In this document: positions 52,478 to 62,673 of the stretch, one piece after another | How positions within the stretch are numbered: position 1 is the first letter of the stretch | How the letters are laid out: the number at the start of each line of letters is the position of its first letter | DNA from: Devosia sp. | GTDB taxonomy: Bacteria > Pseudomonadota > Alphaproteobacteria > Rhizobiales > Devosiaceae | DNA length: 64,000 nucleotides | NCBI RefSeq assembly: GCF_017744655.1 | Contig: NZ_JAGIAW010000014.1 | Coordinates: 1-64,000, forward strand | Direction of reading: 5' to 3' | Notes under the pieces: generated by a model | Database searches by the model: none | What the model saw: only the letters and a program-made list of their open reading frames with translations | What the model was told of the DNA's origin: nothing | Position numbers and translations under genes: made by a program

Positions 52478-54060
52478 CTCATTGCGTCGATGGCCTGGCG
52501 CTGCCTGAGCATTTCCAGGAAAATCCGATAATCCCGATCAAACTGCCCCCGCGCCGCCGCATTGGGCGCCCGCGACGTCCCACCCTGCTGCATGGCAAGG
52601 CAAGCCTGATCCAGGCTCGAATAAATCCCCGCCGCATTCGCCGCTACCATGGCCATCCCCAATAGGGTCGCATCCGGCGTCAAAGGCTCCACCACCGTGC
52701 AACCGGTAGCGTCGGCGTAAAGCTCCATCAACAAAGGGTTTTTCGTGTGTCCGCCGGTGATGTGGAGCGTGTCGATCGCATAGCCGCGCGTGTTCAGCGT
52801 CTCCAGAATATGCCGAACACCGAGCGCAATCGAAACGCAGGTCCGCCAATAGAGACGGCATAACGAGTCAAAATCACTGTCGAGCGTCAGGCCTGAAATC
52901 ACGCCGAGCGCAAACGGATCACCCAGCGGCGAACGATTGCCATGAAAATCTGGCAGTACATGCAAGCGGTTAGCGAGCGACAGACCTTCGACCTCGCGCA
53001 ATTCCATGACCCGACGACAGATCGCCAGATGCCGCTCGCGCGTCGGCTCGCCCCCTGCCCCGTGCCAGCGGATGATATGATCGAGCAGCGCTCCCGTCGC
53101 CGATTGACCACCCTCATTGAGCCAGACGCCCGGCAGAACGGCCCCGAAATACGGCCCCCAAACGCCGGTCGTCGGACGATCTTCCGCCGATAAAGCCATG
53201 ACACAGCTCGATGTTCCGGCGATCAGCGCCAGATGGCGGTCGATGGTGTCAACGTCAGGCGCGAAGGCGCCAAGCACGCCTAGTGCACCGGCATGGGCGT
53301 CGATGAGACCAGCGCCGACGTGGCAATTCGTGGTGAGGCCAAGCTGGGTGGCGGCGACTTCGGTCAGCGGGCCGAGATCGTCGCCAACCGGGCTAGCCAC
53401 TTCTGGAAGTGCAGCCTTTTCAATGAGATCGTCGAGGCCAACCAGCTGCAGAAAATCCTGCTGCCAGCCGGGACTGCGATGACCGAGATAGGTCCATTTA
53501 CAGGTCAGGGTCGATTGCGAACGGGCCAGCGAGCCGGTGGCCTTCCAGGACAAAAAGTCAGCAAGATCAAACATCTGGCCGGCGCGGGCCCAGCTTTTGG
53601 GCAGGTTGCGCTTGAGCCACATGAGCTTGGGCACTTCCATTTCCGGAGACATGACGCCGCCGGCATAGTGGAGCACTTCGTGACCGGTGCGGGTGCATTC
53701 ATCGGCCTCTTCAAGGGCCCGGTGATCGAGCCAAACTATTGTATCCCAACGATCTTCTCCGTCTTTTGAGACGGTGACCGGAGCGCCCTTGATATCGCGG
53801 ACGACAAGGGAACAGGTGGCGTCGAAACCGATGCCGGCGACATCGGCCGGGTCGGCCTTGGCTTCGGCCATGGCGGCGCGGACGGCGAGGCAGACGGAAA
53901 CCCAAATATCCTCGCTGTCATGCTCGGCAAAATTGGCGTCGGTGCGCCGCATGAGGATCGGATTTTCGTGGCGGCCCAATAGTTTGCCATCACGCGTGAA
54001 TACGCCAGCCCGGGCACTGCCGGTTCCTACGTCCACTCCCACCAGGAGGTTTTGCGACAC
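52474..54060 (-). CDS. FGGY-family kinase, probable D-ribulokinase
   Basis: A protein of 528 residues. The N-terminal phosphate motif GVDVGTGSARAGV and the second ATP motif (HITGGHTKNPLLM) are present. TCSLV at residues 82-86 is a motif reported for FGGY D-ribulokinases. It would phosphorylate a pentulose produced by the adjacent polyol dehydrogenase. D-xylulose remains an alternative substrate. The start is GTG at 54060. About 80 bases separate it from the dehydrogenase gene. Confidence 0.87.
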   Translation of the reverse strand: MSQNLLVGVDVGTGSARAGVFTRDGKLLGRHENPILMRRTDANFAEHDSEDIWVSVCLAVRAAMAEAKADPADVAGIGFDATCSLVVRDIKGAPVTVSKDGEDRWDTIVWLDHRALEEADECTRTGHEVLHYAGGVMSPEMEVPKLMWLKRNLPKSWARAGQMFDLADFLSWKATGSLARSQSTLTCKWTYLGHRSPGWQQDFLQLVGLDDLIEKAALPEVASPVGDDLGPLTEVAATQLGLTTNCHVGAGLIDAHAGALGVLGAFAPDVDTIDRHLALIAGTSSCVMALSAEDRPTTGVWGPYFGAVLPGVWLNEGGQSATGALLDHIIRWHGAGGEPTRERHLAICRRVMELREVEGLSLANRLHVLPDFHGNRSPLGDPFALGVISGLTLDSDFDSLCRLYWRTCVSIALGVRHILETLNTRGYAIDTLHITGGHTKNPLLMELYADATGCTVVEPLTPDATLLGMAMVAANAAGIYSSLDQACLAMQQGGTSRAPNAAARGQFDRDYRIFLEMLRQRQAIDAMS

Positions 54061-54140
54061 GCCGCCCTCTCTTCTCGGTCCCGGCGGGACCTTAGCGGAA
54101 GGCGTGGCGATGAGCTAGGGGCCACGCCCGAGCTGTCTGG

Positions 54141-55616
54141 CTAAAGTCGATCAGCCAGATAGGCTTCGAGCGTGGCCTCCGTCCCCTGCGTCCACAGAAA
54201 ATTCAAGGACTTAGTAAAGGCGGCGATGAAACTGGGGGCCTTGGCGAGGTCGCCGTAAATGTCTGCCATTTCGAGCCAGGCGGCCGGATTTTCCTTGGCT
54301 TTCTTCGATTGGGCCGTGAGGCGATCCCAGTTCGGATCGTTCGGTTCGATCACCGCGCCGCTGTCGGTCGTGCCATAGCAATAGCGGCACCAAAGGGCGC
54401 TCACGAGTGCCAGTCCGGTTAGCAGACTGTTAGCATTGACCCTGTCCATGGCCGAGGGAATGATAAACTTCGGTTGACGATTTGAGCCATCGAGGCAGAG
54501 GCGCCGGATCGTGTCGCCGATCTTGGGATTTGCGAAGCGCTTTTCGCAGAGCGCGAGATAGTCGTTGAGGTCCGTATCGGGCACCGGCGGCACGACCGGA
54601 ATGATCTCTTCGGTCTCAACCTTCTTGAGGAAGGCGGCGACCAGTGGGTTCTCCATCGCCTCATGGACGAAGTGGATATCCATGAGCCCGGCCGGATAAG
54701 CGATGGTCGCATGGCCGCCATTGAGGATGCGGATCTTCATATGTTCATAGGGCGCGACGTCGGGAACGAATTGGACACCGACCTTTTCCAGCGCCGGACG
54801 ACCGGCAGGAAAATTGTCTTCGAGCACCCACTGCTTGAAGTTTTCGCAAAAGACCGGCCAGGCGTCGTCGATACCGAAATTGTCGGCGAGGAGTTTCTTC
54901 TCGCGATCGGAGGTCGCGGGGGTGATGCGGTCGACCATGCCGTTCGGGAAAGCGACCGAAGATTTCACCCAGGCGGCGAGCGCGGAGTCGATCAGGGCGG
55001 CGAGGCCGGCGACGGCGTTTTCGGTGACGTGACCATTGCCGGGGATATTGTCGCAGCTCATGACGGTGAAGGGCTGCAGGCCGGCGTTTTTCCGCGCAAC
55101 GAGACCGGCGAGGATCAGGCCAAAGGCGGTTTTGGGCGTGTCGAAATGCGCGGCGTCATAGGCGATGTCGGGATGTTTCGGATCGAATTTTTGGCTCGCC
55201 GGATCGATGTAGTAGCCGCCCTCGGTGATCGTCAGCGAGACGATACGGATGGCTGGGTCGGCGAGTTTGGCGATGACGGCAGCGCTGTCGCCGGGTTTGA
55301 GATAGTCGATCATCACACCCGTGACGTGTGCTGAACTGCTGTCGGCTTCCTGCTCGACGACGGTGGTCAGCCAATCCTGGCCCATGAGCTTTTGGCGCAT
55401 GGCTTCGTCGGTCTCGCGCACACCTGCGCCGATAAGGGCCCAGTCGCGGCCCTCCCCTAGATTAAAGAGCGCGTCGAGATAGACTGCCTGATGGGCACGA
55501 TGAAAATTGCCCACGCCGAAATGGACGATGCCGGGAGTGAGATCGGCGCGGCGATAATGCGGGACCGCGGCGGATTTGATGGCGTCGAGATTGGCGGCGG
55601 AGAGCTTGGTGGTCAT
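54141..55616 (-). CDS. Mannitol-type polyol dehydrogenase
   Basis: A protein of 491 residues of the long-chain polyol-specific dehydrogenase family. GVGNFHRAHQ lies at about 35-44, and the catalytic set K294-x4-N299-x2-H302 is intact. It should oxidise mannitol, arabitol or a related polyol to the ketose with NAD+. The gene follows the smoK-like ATPase gene by 14 bases and precedes the kinase gene, so import, oxidation and phosphorylation are linked. Confidence 0.92.
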   Translation of the reverse strand: MTTKLSAANLDAIKSAAVPHYRRADLTPGIVHFGVGNFHRAHQAVYLDALFNLGEGRDWALIGAGVRETDEAMRQKLMGQDWLTTVVEQEADSSSAHVTGVMIDYLKPGDSAAVIAKLADPAIRIVSLTITEGGYYIDPASQKFDPKHPDIAYDAAHFDTPKTAFGLILAGLVARKNAGLQPFTVMSCDNIPGNGHVTENAVAGLAALIDSALAAWVKSSVAFPNGMVDRITPATSDREKKLLADNFGIDDAWPVFCENFKQWVLEDNFPAGRPALEKVGVQFVPDVAPYEHMKIRILNGGHATIAYPAGLMDIHFVHEAMENPLVAAFLKKVETEEIIPVVPPVPDTDLNDYLALCEKRFANPKIGDTIRRLCLDGSNRQPKFIIPSAMDRVNANSLLTGLALVSALWCRYCYGTTDSGAVIEPNDPNWDRLTAQSKKAKENPAAWLEMADIYGDLAKAPSFIAAFTKSLNFLWTQGTEATLEAYLADRL

Positions 55617-55630
55617 GGCACTTGTGTCTT

Positions 55631-56629
<999 letters not shown>

Positions 56630-56639
56630 TTTTCAGTCC

Positions 56640-57470
56640 TTATTTCACTGCGCCAAACGTCAGGCCGCGGACGAGCTGTTTCTGGCTGAACCAGCCGAGC
56701 AGCAGGATCGGGGCGATGGCGAGGAGCGAGGCAGCGGAGAGTTTTGCGAGGAACAGGCCCTGCGGCGACGAGAAGGATGAGATGAAAGCGGTCAAGGTGC
56801 CGGCGCGGCCCGAGGTCAGCGTGATCGTCCAGAAGGCTTCGTTCCAGGCGAGGATCACATTGAGCAGCAGGGTCGATGCAATGCCAGGCACGGCCATGGG
56901 CACGAGCACGTGGGTGATCTCGTTCCAGAGTTCAGCGCCGTCCATGCGGGCCGCTTCGAGAATGTCGACCGGGATTTCCTTGAAATAGGTGTAGAGCATC
57001 CAGACGATGATCGGCAGGTTGATCAGGGTCATGATCAGCGTCAGGCCATGAACCGTGTCGAGCAGCCTGAGATCGCGGAAGATCAGGTAGATCGGGATCA
57101 ACACACCCACCGCTGGCATCATCTTGGTGGACAGCATCCACATCAGGATGTCCTTGGTGCGCTTCGATGGCGCGAAGGCCATGGACCAGGCAGCCGGGAT
57201 GGCGATGATCAGGCCTAGAATGGTCGAGCCGAAGGACACGATGATCGAATTGATCGCGTGCTTGAAATAGTCCGACCGATCCTGCACCGCCCCAAAGTTT
57301 TCGAGCGTAAAATTCTGCGGGAAGAAGGTCGGCTGCGAGGCGATTGCTTCCGCCTCGGTCTTGAAGGCGGTGAGTACTGTCCAGAGGATCGGCGAGAACA
57401 GCAGGAGGGCCACCGCCCAGGCGAGGACGGTGAAGCCGACTTTGGTGGAGGTGGAGACGCGGCGGGCCAT
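56640..57470 (-). CDS. smoG: Polyol ABC permease (SmoG-like)
   Basis: A protein of 276 residues with six membrane segments and EAA motif LEAARMDGAELWNEITHVLVP. It pairs with the product of the next gene upstream, and is encoded 10 bases before the ATPase gene. Confidence 0.92.
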   Translation of the reverse strand: MARRVSTSTKVGFTVLAWAVALLLFSPILWTVLTAFKTEAEAIASQPTFFPQNFTLENFGAVQDRSDYFKHAINSIIVSFGSTILGLIIAIPAAWSMAFAPSKRTKDILMWMLSTKMMPAVGVLIPIYLIFRDLRLLDTVHGLTLIMTLINLPIIVWMLYTYFKEIPVDILEAARMDGAELWNEITHVLVPMAVPGIASTLLLNVILAWNEAFWTITLTSGRAGTLTAFISSFSSPQGLFLAKLSAASLLAIAPILLLGWFSQKQLVRGLTFGAVK

Positions 57471-57480
57471 GGTGTTCTCC

Positions 57481-58353
57481 TTACGCGTCGAGGTTCTTGC
57501 CGACGGCGCGCATCAGGAAGATGGCGACGATATTGGCGATGATGACGGCCACCACGCCACCCGCGGAACCGGCGCCGATGTCGTTCGACAGGATACCGGT
57601 GCGGAAAACGAGGAAGGCGATATTGGTCGAGGCATAGCCAGGGCCGCCGCCAGTGGTGACGCGGATTTCGGCAAAGATGCCCAAAAGGAAGATCGTCTGG
57701 ATCAGGATGACGATGGTGATCGCCCGCGCCATATGCGGCATGATGATGTAGCGGAAGCGATTGACCGCATTGGCGCCATCCATTTCGGCCGCTTCGCGCT
57801 GCTCTTCCGAGAGCGACTGCAGGGCCGTGAGCAGGATCAGGGTCGCGAATGGCAGCCACTGCCAGGCGACGATGACGATGACCGAAAACAGCGGATATTG
57901 GTTAAACCAGTCGACCGGCTGCAGGCCGAAGAATTTCCAGAGGTGTCCGAGCATACCGTAGCCCGGATGCATGAAGCCGTTCTTCCAGATCAGCGCCGCG
58001 ACGGGCGGCATGACGAAGAAGGGGGAGATGACGAGGATACGCAAAATCCCCTGCCCCCAGATCGGCTGATCGAGCAGCAGGGCGAGGAACGTGCCGCCGA
58101 CAATGGTGATCAGCAGAACGCCACCGACGAGGATGAGCGTATTGATCAGCGACTGGGTGAAACTCGGGTCGCCGATGACATAGACATAATTGGCCCAGCC
58201 GGCGAAGCCCGTCATCATTGGATTGATGAGGCTATAGTTCTGGAACGAGAACCACAGGGTCATGACCAGTGGCACGATCATCCAGATGAAGAGCACGATA
58301 ACGGCAGGCGCCATCATGGTGCGCGCCAGGGCGCGGGTTTGTTTGGTGGCCAT
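57481..58353 (-). CDS. smoF: Polyol ABC permease (SmoF-like)
   Basis: A protein of 290 residues with six membrane segments and EAA motif REAAEMDGANAVNRFRYIIMP. I use the ATG at 58353; the open frame to 58389 has no better ribosome-binding site, and GGAGG lies about 11 bases upstream of 58353. It is separated from the binding-protein gene by a repeat and a hairpin. Confidence 0.9.
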   Translation of the reverse strand: MATKQTRALARTMMAPAVIVLFIWMIVPLVMTLWFSFQNYSLINPMMTGFAGWANYVYVIGDPSFTQSLINTLILVGGVLLITIVGGTFLALLLDQPIWGQGILRILVISPFFVMPPVAALIWKNGFMHPGYGMLGHLWKFFGLQPVDWFNQYPLFSVIVIVAWQWLPFATLILLTALQSLSEEQREAAEMDGANAVNRFRYIIMPHMARAITIVILIQTIFLLGIFAEIRVTTGGGPGYASTNIAFLVFRTGILSNDIGAGSAGGVVAVIIANIVAIFLMRAVGKNLDA

Positions 58354-58411
58354 TGTTTTGTGACTTCCTCCCGGCGTGGCCAAAGCCACGGTCTCGTCGT
58401 GACCGAAGCCA

Positions 58412-58493
58412 CGGTGTCATTCCCGCGAACGCGCGAACCCCTGTTTTCTCCGCGCCGGAACGGAGGTTCCCGCTTTCGCGGGAATGACCCGGT
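58412..58493. repeat. REP-like double-hairpin repeat, copy 5
   Basis: The left unit has decayed (ATTCCCGCGAACGCGCGAAC), whereas the right unit is intact. It lies inside the smoE-smoF gap, next to a terminator-like hairpin. Confidence 0.85.
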
Positions 58494-58530
58494 GATTTGA
58501 TTTGGCTTTTGGGCAGGCAAGGCTTTTTGG

Positions 58531-58573
58531 AAAAACCCGCCCGGCCGATAGAGGGGTTCAATCGGTCGGGCGG
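58531..58573 (-). terminator. Terminator-like hairpin between smoE and smoF
   Basis: On the minus strand arms CCGCCCGACCGAT / ATCGGCCGGGCGG (one mismatch) are followed by GTTTTT. It starts about 15 bases after the binding-protein stop. It probably terminates part of the transcripts, so that more binding protein than permease is made. Confidence 0.75.
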
Positions 58574-58588
58574 CAGTCCTCGGGAGGT

Positions 58589-59899
58589 TTATTTGATGTA
58601 ACCTGCGCGGGTCATATCGCGCGTCGTCGCTTCCTGGGCCTGCGCCAGGGCGTCGTCGGCCGACATTTGGCCGGCAAGCGCCGCGGAGAAGAGCTGGCCG
58701 ACATTGGTACCGATACCGGCAAACTCGGGAATGGCCACGAACTGCACGCCGACATAGGGCACCGGCTTGACCGTCGGATGGGTCGGGTCAGCGGAGTCGA
58801 TCGAGGCCAGGGTCATCGCGGCGAAGGGTGCGGCGGCCTGGTAGTCCGGGTTTTCATAGAGCGAGGTACGGGTGCCCGGAGGCACGTTGGCCCAGCCTTC
58901 CTTTTCGGCAACAAGGGCCAGATAGTCCTTGCTGGTCGCCCAGTTGATGAACTGCTCGGCAGCATCGGCATTCTGCGACGACGCCGGAATGGCGAGCGAC
59001 CAGGCCCAGAGCCAGTTGCCGCGCTTGCCAAGGCCATTGTCCGGCGCCTGGGCAAAGCCGACCTTGTCAGCGACAGTCGAGTCATTGGGGTTGGTCACGA
59101 AGGATGCGGCGACGGTAGCGTCGATCCACATGCCGCACTTACCCTGCTGGAAGAGGGTCAGGTTTTCGTTGAAACCGTTGGACGATGCACCGGCCGGGCC
59201 GGCATCAGCCATCAGGGAAAGATAGGTGTCGAGGGTCGACTTCCATTCCGGCTGATCGAACTGCGGCTTCCAGCTTTCATCAAACCAGCGGGCGCCGAAC
59301 GAGTTGGACATGGCCGTCAGGAAGGCCATGTTTTCGCCCCAGCCGGCCTTGCCGCGGAGGCAGATGCCGTTGATGTCATTGGCTCGATCGGTCATGGCGC
59401 GGGCGGCTTCGCCGATGAATTCCCAGGTCGGGGCATCGGGCATGGTCAGGCCAGCTTTTTCCATCAGGTCCTTGCGGTACATGATGAAGGAGCTCTCGCC
59501 ATAGAACGGGGCAGCATAGAGCTTGCCATCGACCGAGAGGCCACCGCGGATGGCGGGCAGCAGATCGTCGACGTCATATTCGGCATCGGCAGAGAGTGCA
59601 TCGAGCGGCTTGAGCCAATTCTGCTTGGCCCAGATCGGCGCTTCATAGGTGCCGATGGTCATGATGTCGTACTGGCCGCCATTGGTGGCGATGTCGGTGG
59701 TGACGTTCTGGCGCAGCGTATTTTCTTCCAGCACGACCCAGTTGAGCTGGATGCCGGTCTCTTCGGTGAAGGCTGAAGACAGGCCCTGCATGCGGATCAT
59801 GTCGCCATTGTTCACGGTGGCGATGGTCAGCGTCTGTGCCGAAGCCGAGCCAACGAGGGCAAGCGTCATCGCGCCCACGAAAAGGGGTGTCAGTTTCAT
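58589..59899 (-). CDS. smoE: Polyol-binding protein (SmoE-like)
   Basis: A protein of 436 residues with a signal peptide cut near residue 21 (GSASA). It is a family-1 binding protein, with the hinge motif QQGKCGMWIDATVAA. By context it binds sorbitol, mannitol or a related polyol. The start is preceded by GGGAGGACTTC. It is the first gene of the smoE-F-G-K-dehydrogenase-kinase operon. Confidence 0.92.
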   Translation of the reverse strand: MKLTPLFVGAMTLALVGSASAQTLTIATVNNGDMIRMQGLSSAFTEETGIQLNWVVLEENTLRQNVTTDIATNGGQYDIMTIGTYEAPIWAKQNWLKPLDALSADAEYDVDDLLPAIRGGLSVDGKLYAAPFYGESSFIMYRKDLMEKAGLTMPDAPTWEFIGEAARAMTDRANDINGICLRGKAGWGENMAFLTAMSNSFGARWFDESWKPQFDQPEWKSTLDTYLSLMADAGPAGASSNGFNENLTLFQQGKCGMWIDATVAASFVTNPNDSTVADKVGFAQAPDNGLGKRGNWLWAWSLAIPASSQNADAAEQFINWATSKDYLALVAEKEGWANVPPGTRTSLYENPDYQAAAPFAAMTLASIDSADPTHPTVKPVPYVGVQFVAIPEFAGIGTNVGQLFSAALAGQMSADDALAQAQEATTRDMTRAGYIK

Positions 59900-59945
59900 T
59901 GAAGTCCTCCCAAGACGAAGCGAGTTTTTGCTCCTGTCGTGGGCA

Positions 59946-59974
59946 AATGTTCACTGGCCGAGCAAATATGTCAA
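59946..59974 (-). promoter_or_regulatory. Candidate promoter and operator of the polyol operon
   Basis: On the minus strand a consensus TTGACA is followed after 17 bases by AACATT. Two direct repeats, ATTTGCTC and ATTTGCCC, about two helical turns apart lie over and beside it, and could bind the SorC/DeoR-type regulator encoded next door. Confidence 0.55.
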
Positions 59975-60088
59975 TAGGGGTCGCGCGGCGAACTGCTGCC
60001 GCACGTACCTCACAACCCCGGAATATCAGGAAAATCAGGGCTGACAGCGCTTAGGCAAAACGCGCTTCAAATGGGCGAATGCCCGGAA

Positions 60089-61042
60089 CTAAGCCAGCAG
60101 CGACTCGGCGGTGCGCTCGTCGGTAATGACGCCATTGACGAGGCGCCGATTGAGCGCAGCGCGGATGGCCGGCGCTTTTTGGCGGCCCATGGCGAGGCCC
60201 ACGACGAGACTGGCTTCGCGCGAAGGAATGGGGGCCGAGGCGACGCGATCGTTGATCAGCCCCTCGATGAGCCGCCCTTCCGCATCAAAACACCAGCCAC
60301 AGATTTCCCCTACCGCCCCAGCTTTCTGCAGCATCTTGTGGTCGGCTTCGGAGATGAAGTTGTCGAGCAGCAACGGCGCCTTGGGGCCGAGATCGCCGAT
60401 ACCCACAAAGGTGACATTGGCCTCGGCGGCGAGAGCTACCGTCGCCTTGATCATTGGCTGCCGGTGCAGCATTTCACGCTCGGCCGCCGAGGAGGCGATA
60501 ACCGGCAGGGGCATGGGAAAGCTGCGGGCTTTCACCGTATCCGCGACGTTGAAAATGACGTTGTAGAAGGCAGCCGAACCATCTGGCGCGATATTGCCGG
60601 TGAGCGACACGACTTTGTGCTGTGGGCATTCCATGGGTTGGATCTGCTCGATCGCCGCTTTCAGCGTGCGGCCGGTACCGATAGCCATGGTGATCGGCTC
60701 GGGGCGCACCAGCCAGCGCTCGATCTCGGTGGCACCGGCCTCGGCAACCCCGATCGTGGTGGAATCGCTTGCAGGATCAGAGGGAACCACCTCCACCAGA
60801 TCGAGTGCAAAGCGCGATTTGAGGCGCGCGCCGAGATCCATGCAGCGGCCGATAGGGTGGTCGAGGCGGACCTTGATCAGCCCCTCGCTGACCGAGAGCG
60901 AGACGAGCCGCTGCGCCGACTGGCGCGAAATGCCCATCTTGGCGGCGATCTCTTCCTGCGTATTGCCCGCGACATAATAGAGCCAGCCGGCGCGGGCGGC
61001 ATCGTCAAGCCGGTTCGCAGTGTTCTCTTGTCGCAGGGCCAT
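60089..61042 (-). CDS. SorC/DeoR-family sugar-binding regulator
   Basis: A protein of 317 residues. An N-terminal helix-turn-helix is at about 28-50 (EEIAAKMGISRQSAQRLV). A sugar-phosphate-binding SorC domain covers about 60-310 with the GTGRTLKAAI ligand motif. It lies directly upstream of the polyol operon on the same strand, which it probably controls in response to a phosphorylated pentulose or polyol. Confidence 0.9.
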   Translation of the reverse strand: MALRQENTANRLDDAARAGWLYYVAGNTQEEIAAKMGISRQSAQRLVSLSVSEGLIKVRLDHPIGRCMDLGARLKSRFALDLVEVVPSDPASDSTTIGVAEAGATEIERWLVRPEPITMAIGTGRTLKAAIEQIQPMECPQHKVVSLTGNIAPDGSAAFYNVIFNVADTVKARSFPMPLPVIASSAAEREMLHRQPMIKATVALAAEANVTFVGIGDLGPKAPLLLDNFISEADHKMLQKAGAVGEICGWCFDAEGRLIEGLINDRVASAPIPSREASLVVGLAMGRQKAPAIRAALNRRLVNGVITDERTAESLLA

Positions 61043-61123
61043 GTGTCGTCACCTTTTGCCTCTAGCGATATGGCCAAGGAGGGCAAGGCCGCAAGCGCGA
61101 TCGATGGAAAAAGCCCGGAATGA

Positions 61124-61774
61124 TCATTCGCGCAGGATGATGATGCCGAGCACGACAAGCCACACGGCCCAGAGCGTATAGGCGGCGGCGTTGATGATAC
61201 CGGCCAGAGCAAACCCAAAAGGCTCCGCCATGCCGGCGAGCACGCCGAGGGCGAGAACCATACCGATCCCAGCGACCAGGCGATGCGAATGCCAGAGCGC
61301 AGCGGCGACCGAAATGGTCCAGAGCGCGGTGAAGAGATAGCCAAAATGCTCGCCGATGCCGGCCCCGGCATAAAGATGGAAAGCATCGAAGACGGCTTGC
61401 GTAACCGCCGGATCAGCAGAGCTTTGCGCCAGGCTCGGCACCAGGATAACCCAGCGCAACAGCCCCAGCCCCTGCACGAGCCCGGCCAGAATGCCGAAGG
61501 TCGCGGCAAAGGCGGCCGCCGCCCGGTTGCGTTCCCAGAGCCACAGGCCGCTCAGCACGCCGACCGGAATAAAGGCCAGGGCGGAGAGCATGAAGACATA
61601 CCACAGAGCAAGCAGCCCTGTTCCGCCGGCGCTGAAGCCGGCAAGAATCTCGTTTGCCGGCTGGCGTAGGATGCCGGGGTAATCGAAGGTCATTTGCAGG
61701 GCCGTGAAGGCGGCCATGAACATCAAGGGAACCGCGATCATCGCGAGCCCGGTAAAACGCTGAAGCGTGGTCAT
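61124..61774 (-). CDS. DUF4386-like membrane protein
   Basis: A protein of 216 residues with about six membrane segments spread over the whole length and few charged residues. The pattern resembles DUF4386-type proteins. It lies five bases after the tetR-type gene on the same strand, so the regulator probably controls it. Function is unknown. Confidence 0.75.
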   Translation of the reverse strand: MTTLQRFTGLAMIAVPLMFMAAFTALQMTFDYPGILRQPANEILAGFSAGGTGLLALWYVFMLSALAFIPVGVLSGLWLWERNRAAAAFAATFGILAGLVQGLGLLRWVILVPSLAQSSADPAVTQAVFDAFHLYAGAGIGEHFGYLFTALWTISVAAALWHSHRLVAGIGMVLALGVLAGMAEPFGFALAGIINAAAYTLWAVWLVVLGIIILRE

Positions 61775-61779
61775 TTCGG

Positions 61780-62391
61780 TTATGTCCTGAGATAGGGTTT
61801 GAGCACACGCCGGAAAAGCGTAATGCCTTGATCGAGCTTTTGTTTGGTCACGTCGTCATTGCCCGCTTCCACGAAGGGCAGCCAGTAATCGCCGATGAGC
61901 CACAAGAGGCTCGCAAGCTCTTCGGCATCCTCGCCCGACGCTGGCGGATGGATCAGCCCCGCCTCGGCGAAATAGGCGAGAAGCTGCCGAAAATTGGCAA
62001 AGCCGGCAGCACGGGTTTCGGCATAGGCGCGGCGAAAGATCTCGTCGCGATGCAGGAGCGTCGGCAGGTCGCGGTAGATGAAGCGATATTCCCAAAGGGC
62101 GGCGAAATTGCCGGCAAGCATGCGTTCGATATCGCTGAGATCAGGCGCCCTGCCCTCTGGCAGCGCATAGACTTCCGCCCAGCGGCCGACGAGCCGGCCG
62201 AAGAGGTCGCGGACGATCTCTTCGCGATCGTGAAAGTGATAATAAAGATTGCCGGGACTGCGACCAGCAGCCTCGGCGATCTGATTGGTGGTGACATCTG
62301 CGCTGCCCCGTTCGTTGAAGAGCGCCAGGGCCACATCGAGCAATTGCTCGCGCGTTCCCTGTCGACCCGTTTTCCGCGGTTTCTCAGCCAT
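61780..62391 (-). CDS. TetR-family regulator
   Basis: A protein of 203 residues. The TetR helix-turn-helix region is at about 14-60 (TTNQIAEAAGRSPGNLYYHF). The ligand domain is tryptophan/aromatic-rich. The ATG at 62391 gives the usual length; the frame to 62451 would cross a likely operator. It is the first gene of a two-gene unit with the membrane protein. Confidence 0.9.
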   Translation of the reverse strand: MAEKPRKTGRQGTREQLLDVALALFNERGSADVTTNQIAEAAGRSPGNLYYHFHDREEIVRDLFGRLVGRWAEVYALPEGRAPDLSDIERMLAGNFAALWEYRFIYRDLPTLLHRDEIFRRAYAETRAAGFANFRQLLAYFAEAGLIHPPASGEDAEELASLLWLIGDYWLPFVEAGNDDVTKQKLDQGITLFRRVLKPYLRT

Positions 62392-62402
62392 AGCGACACC
62401 GT

Positions 62403-62476
62403 TTAGAGTATTTACTCCAGAGCAAATAGAACGCGCGATATCTGGCGTCAAGCGATATTTGGAGTAATTGCTCTAA
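62403..62476. promoter_or_regulatory. Paired TetR operator sites
   Basis: TTAGAGTATTTACTCCA at 62403-62419 and its inverted counterpart TGGAGTAATTGCTCTAA at 62460-62476 match at 14 of 17 positions. They lie just upstream of the tetR-type gene, which suggests autoregulation by two bound dimers. Confidence 0.6.
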
Positions 62477-62673
62477 TTTGGATTTTGAGGCTGACGGATG
62501 AGCCTCCGTGCCCGATGGAGCGAATTTTCATGCACGCGGTCACTAAGGCACAAACAGTCGCCCCAGAGGCGGAAATGCACCACAAAGCGCAAATTGAACA
62601 CGTGTGCATTGCCTTTTCCCGCAATGCAGCGCACTTTATCTGATTATGAGTCGATACCGTTCCGGGAACCTTC

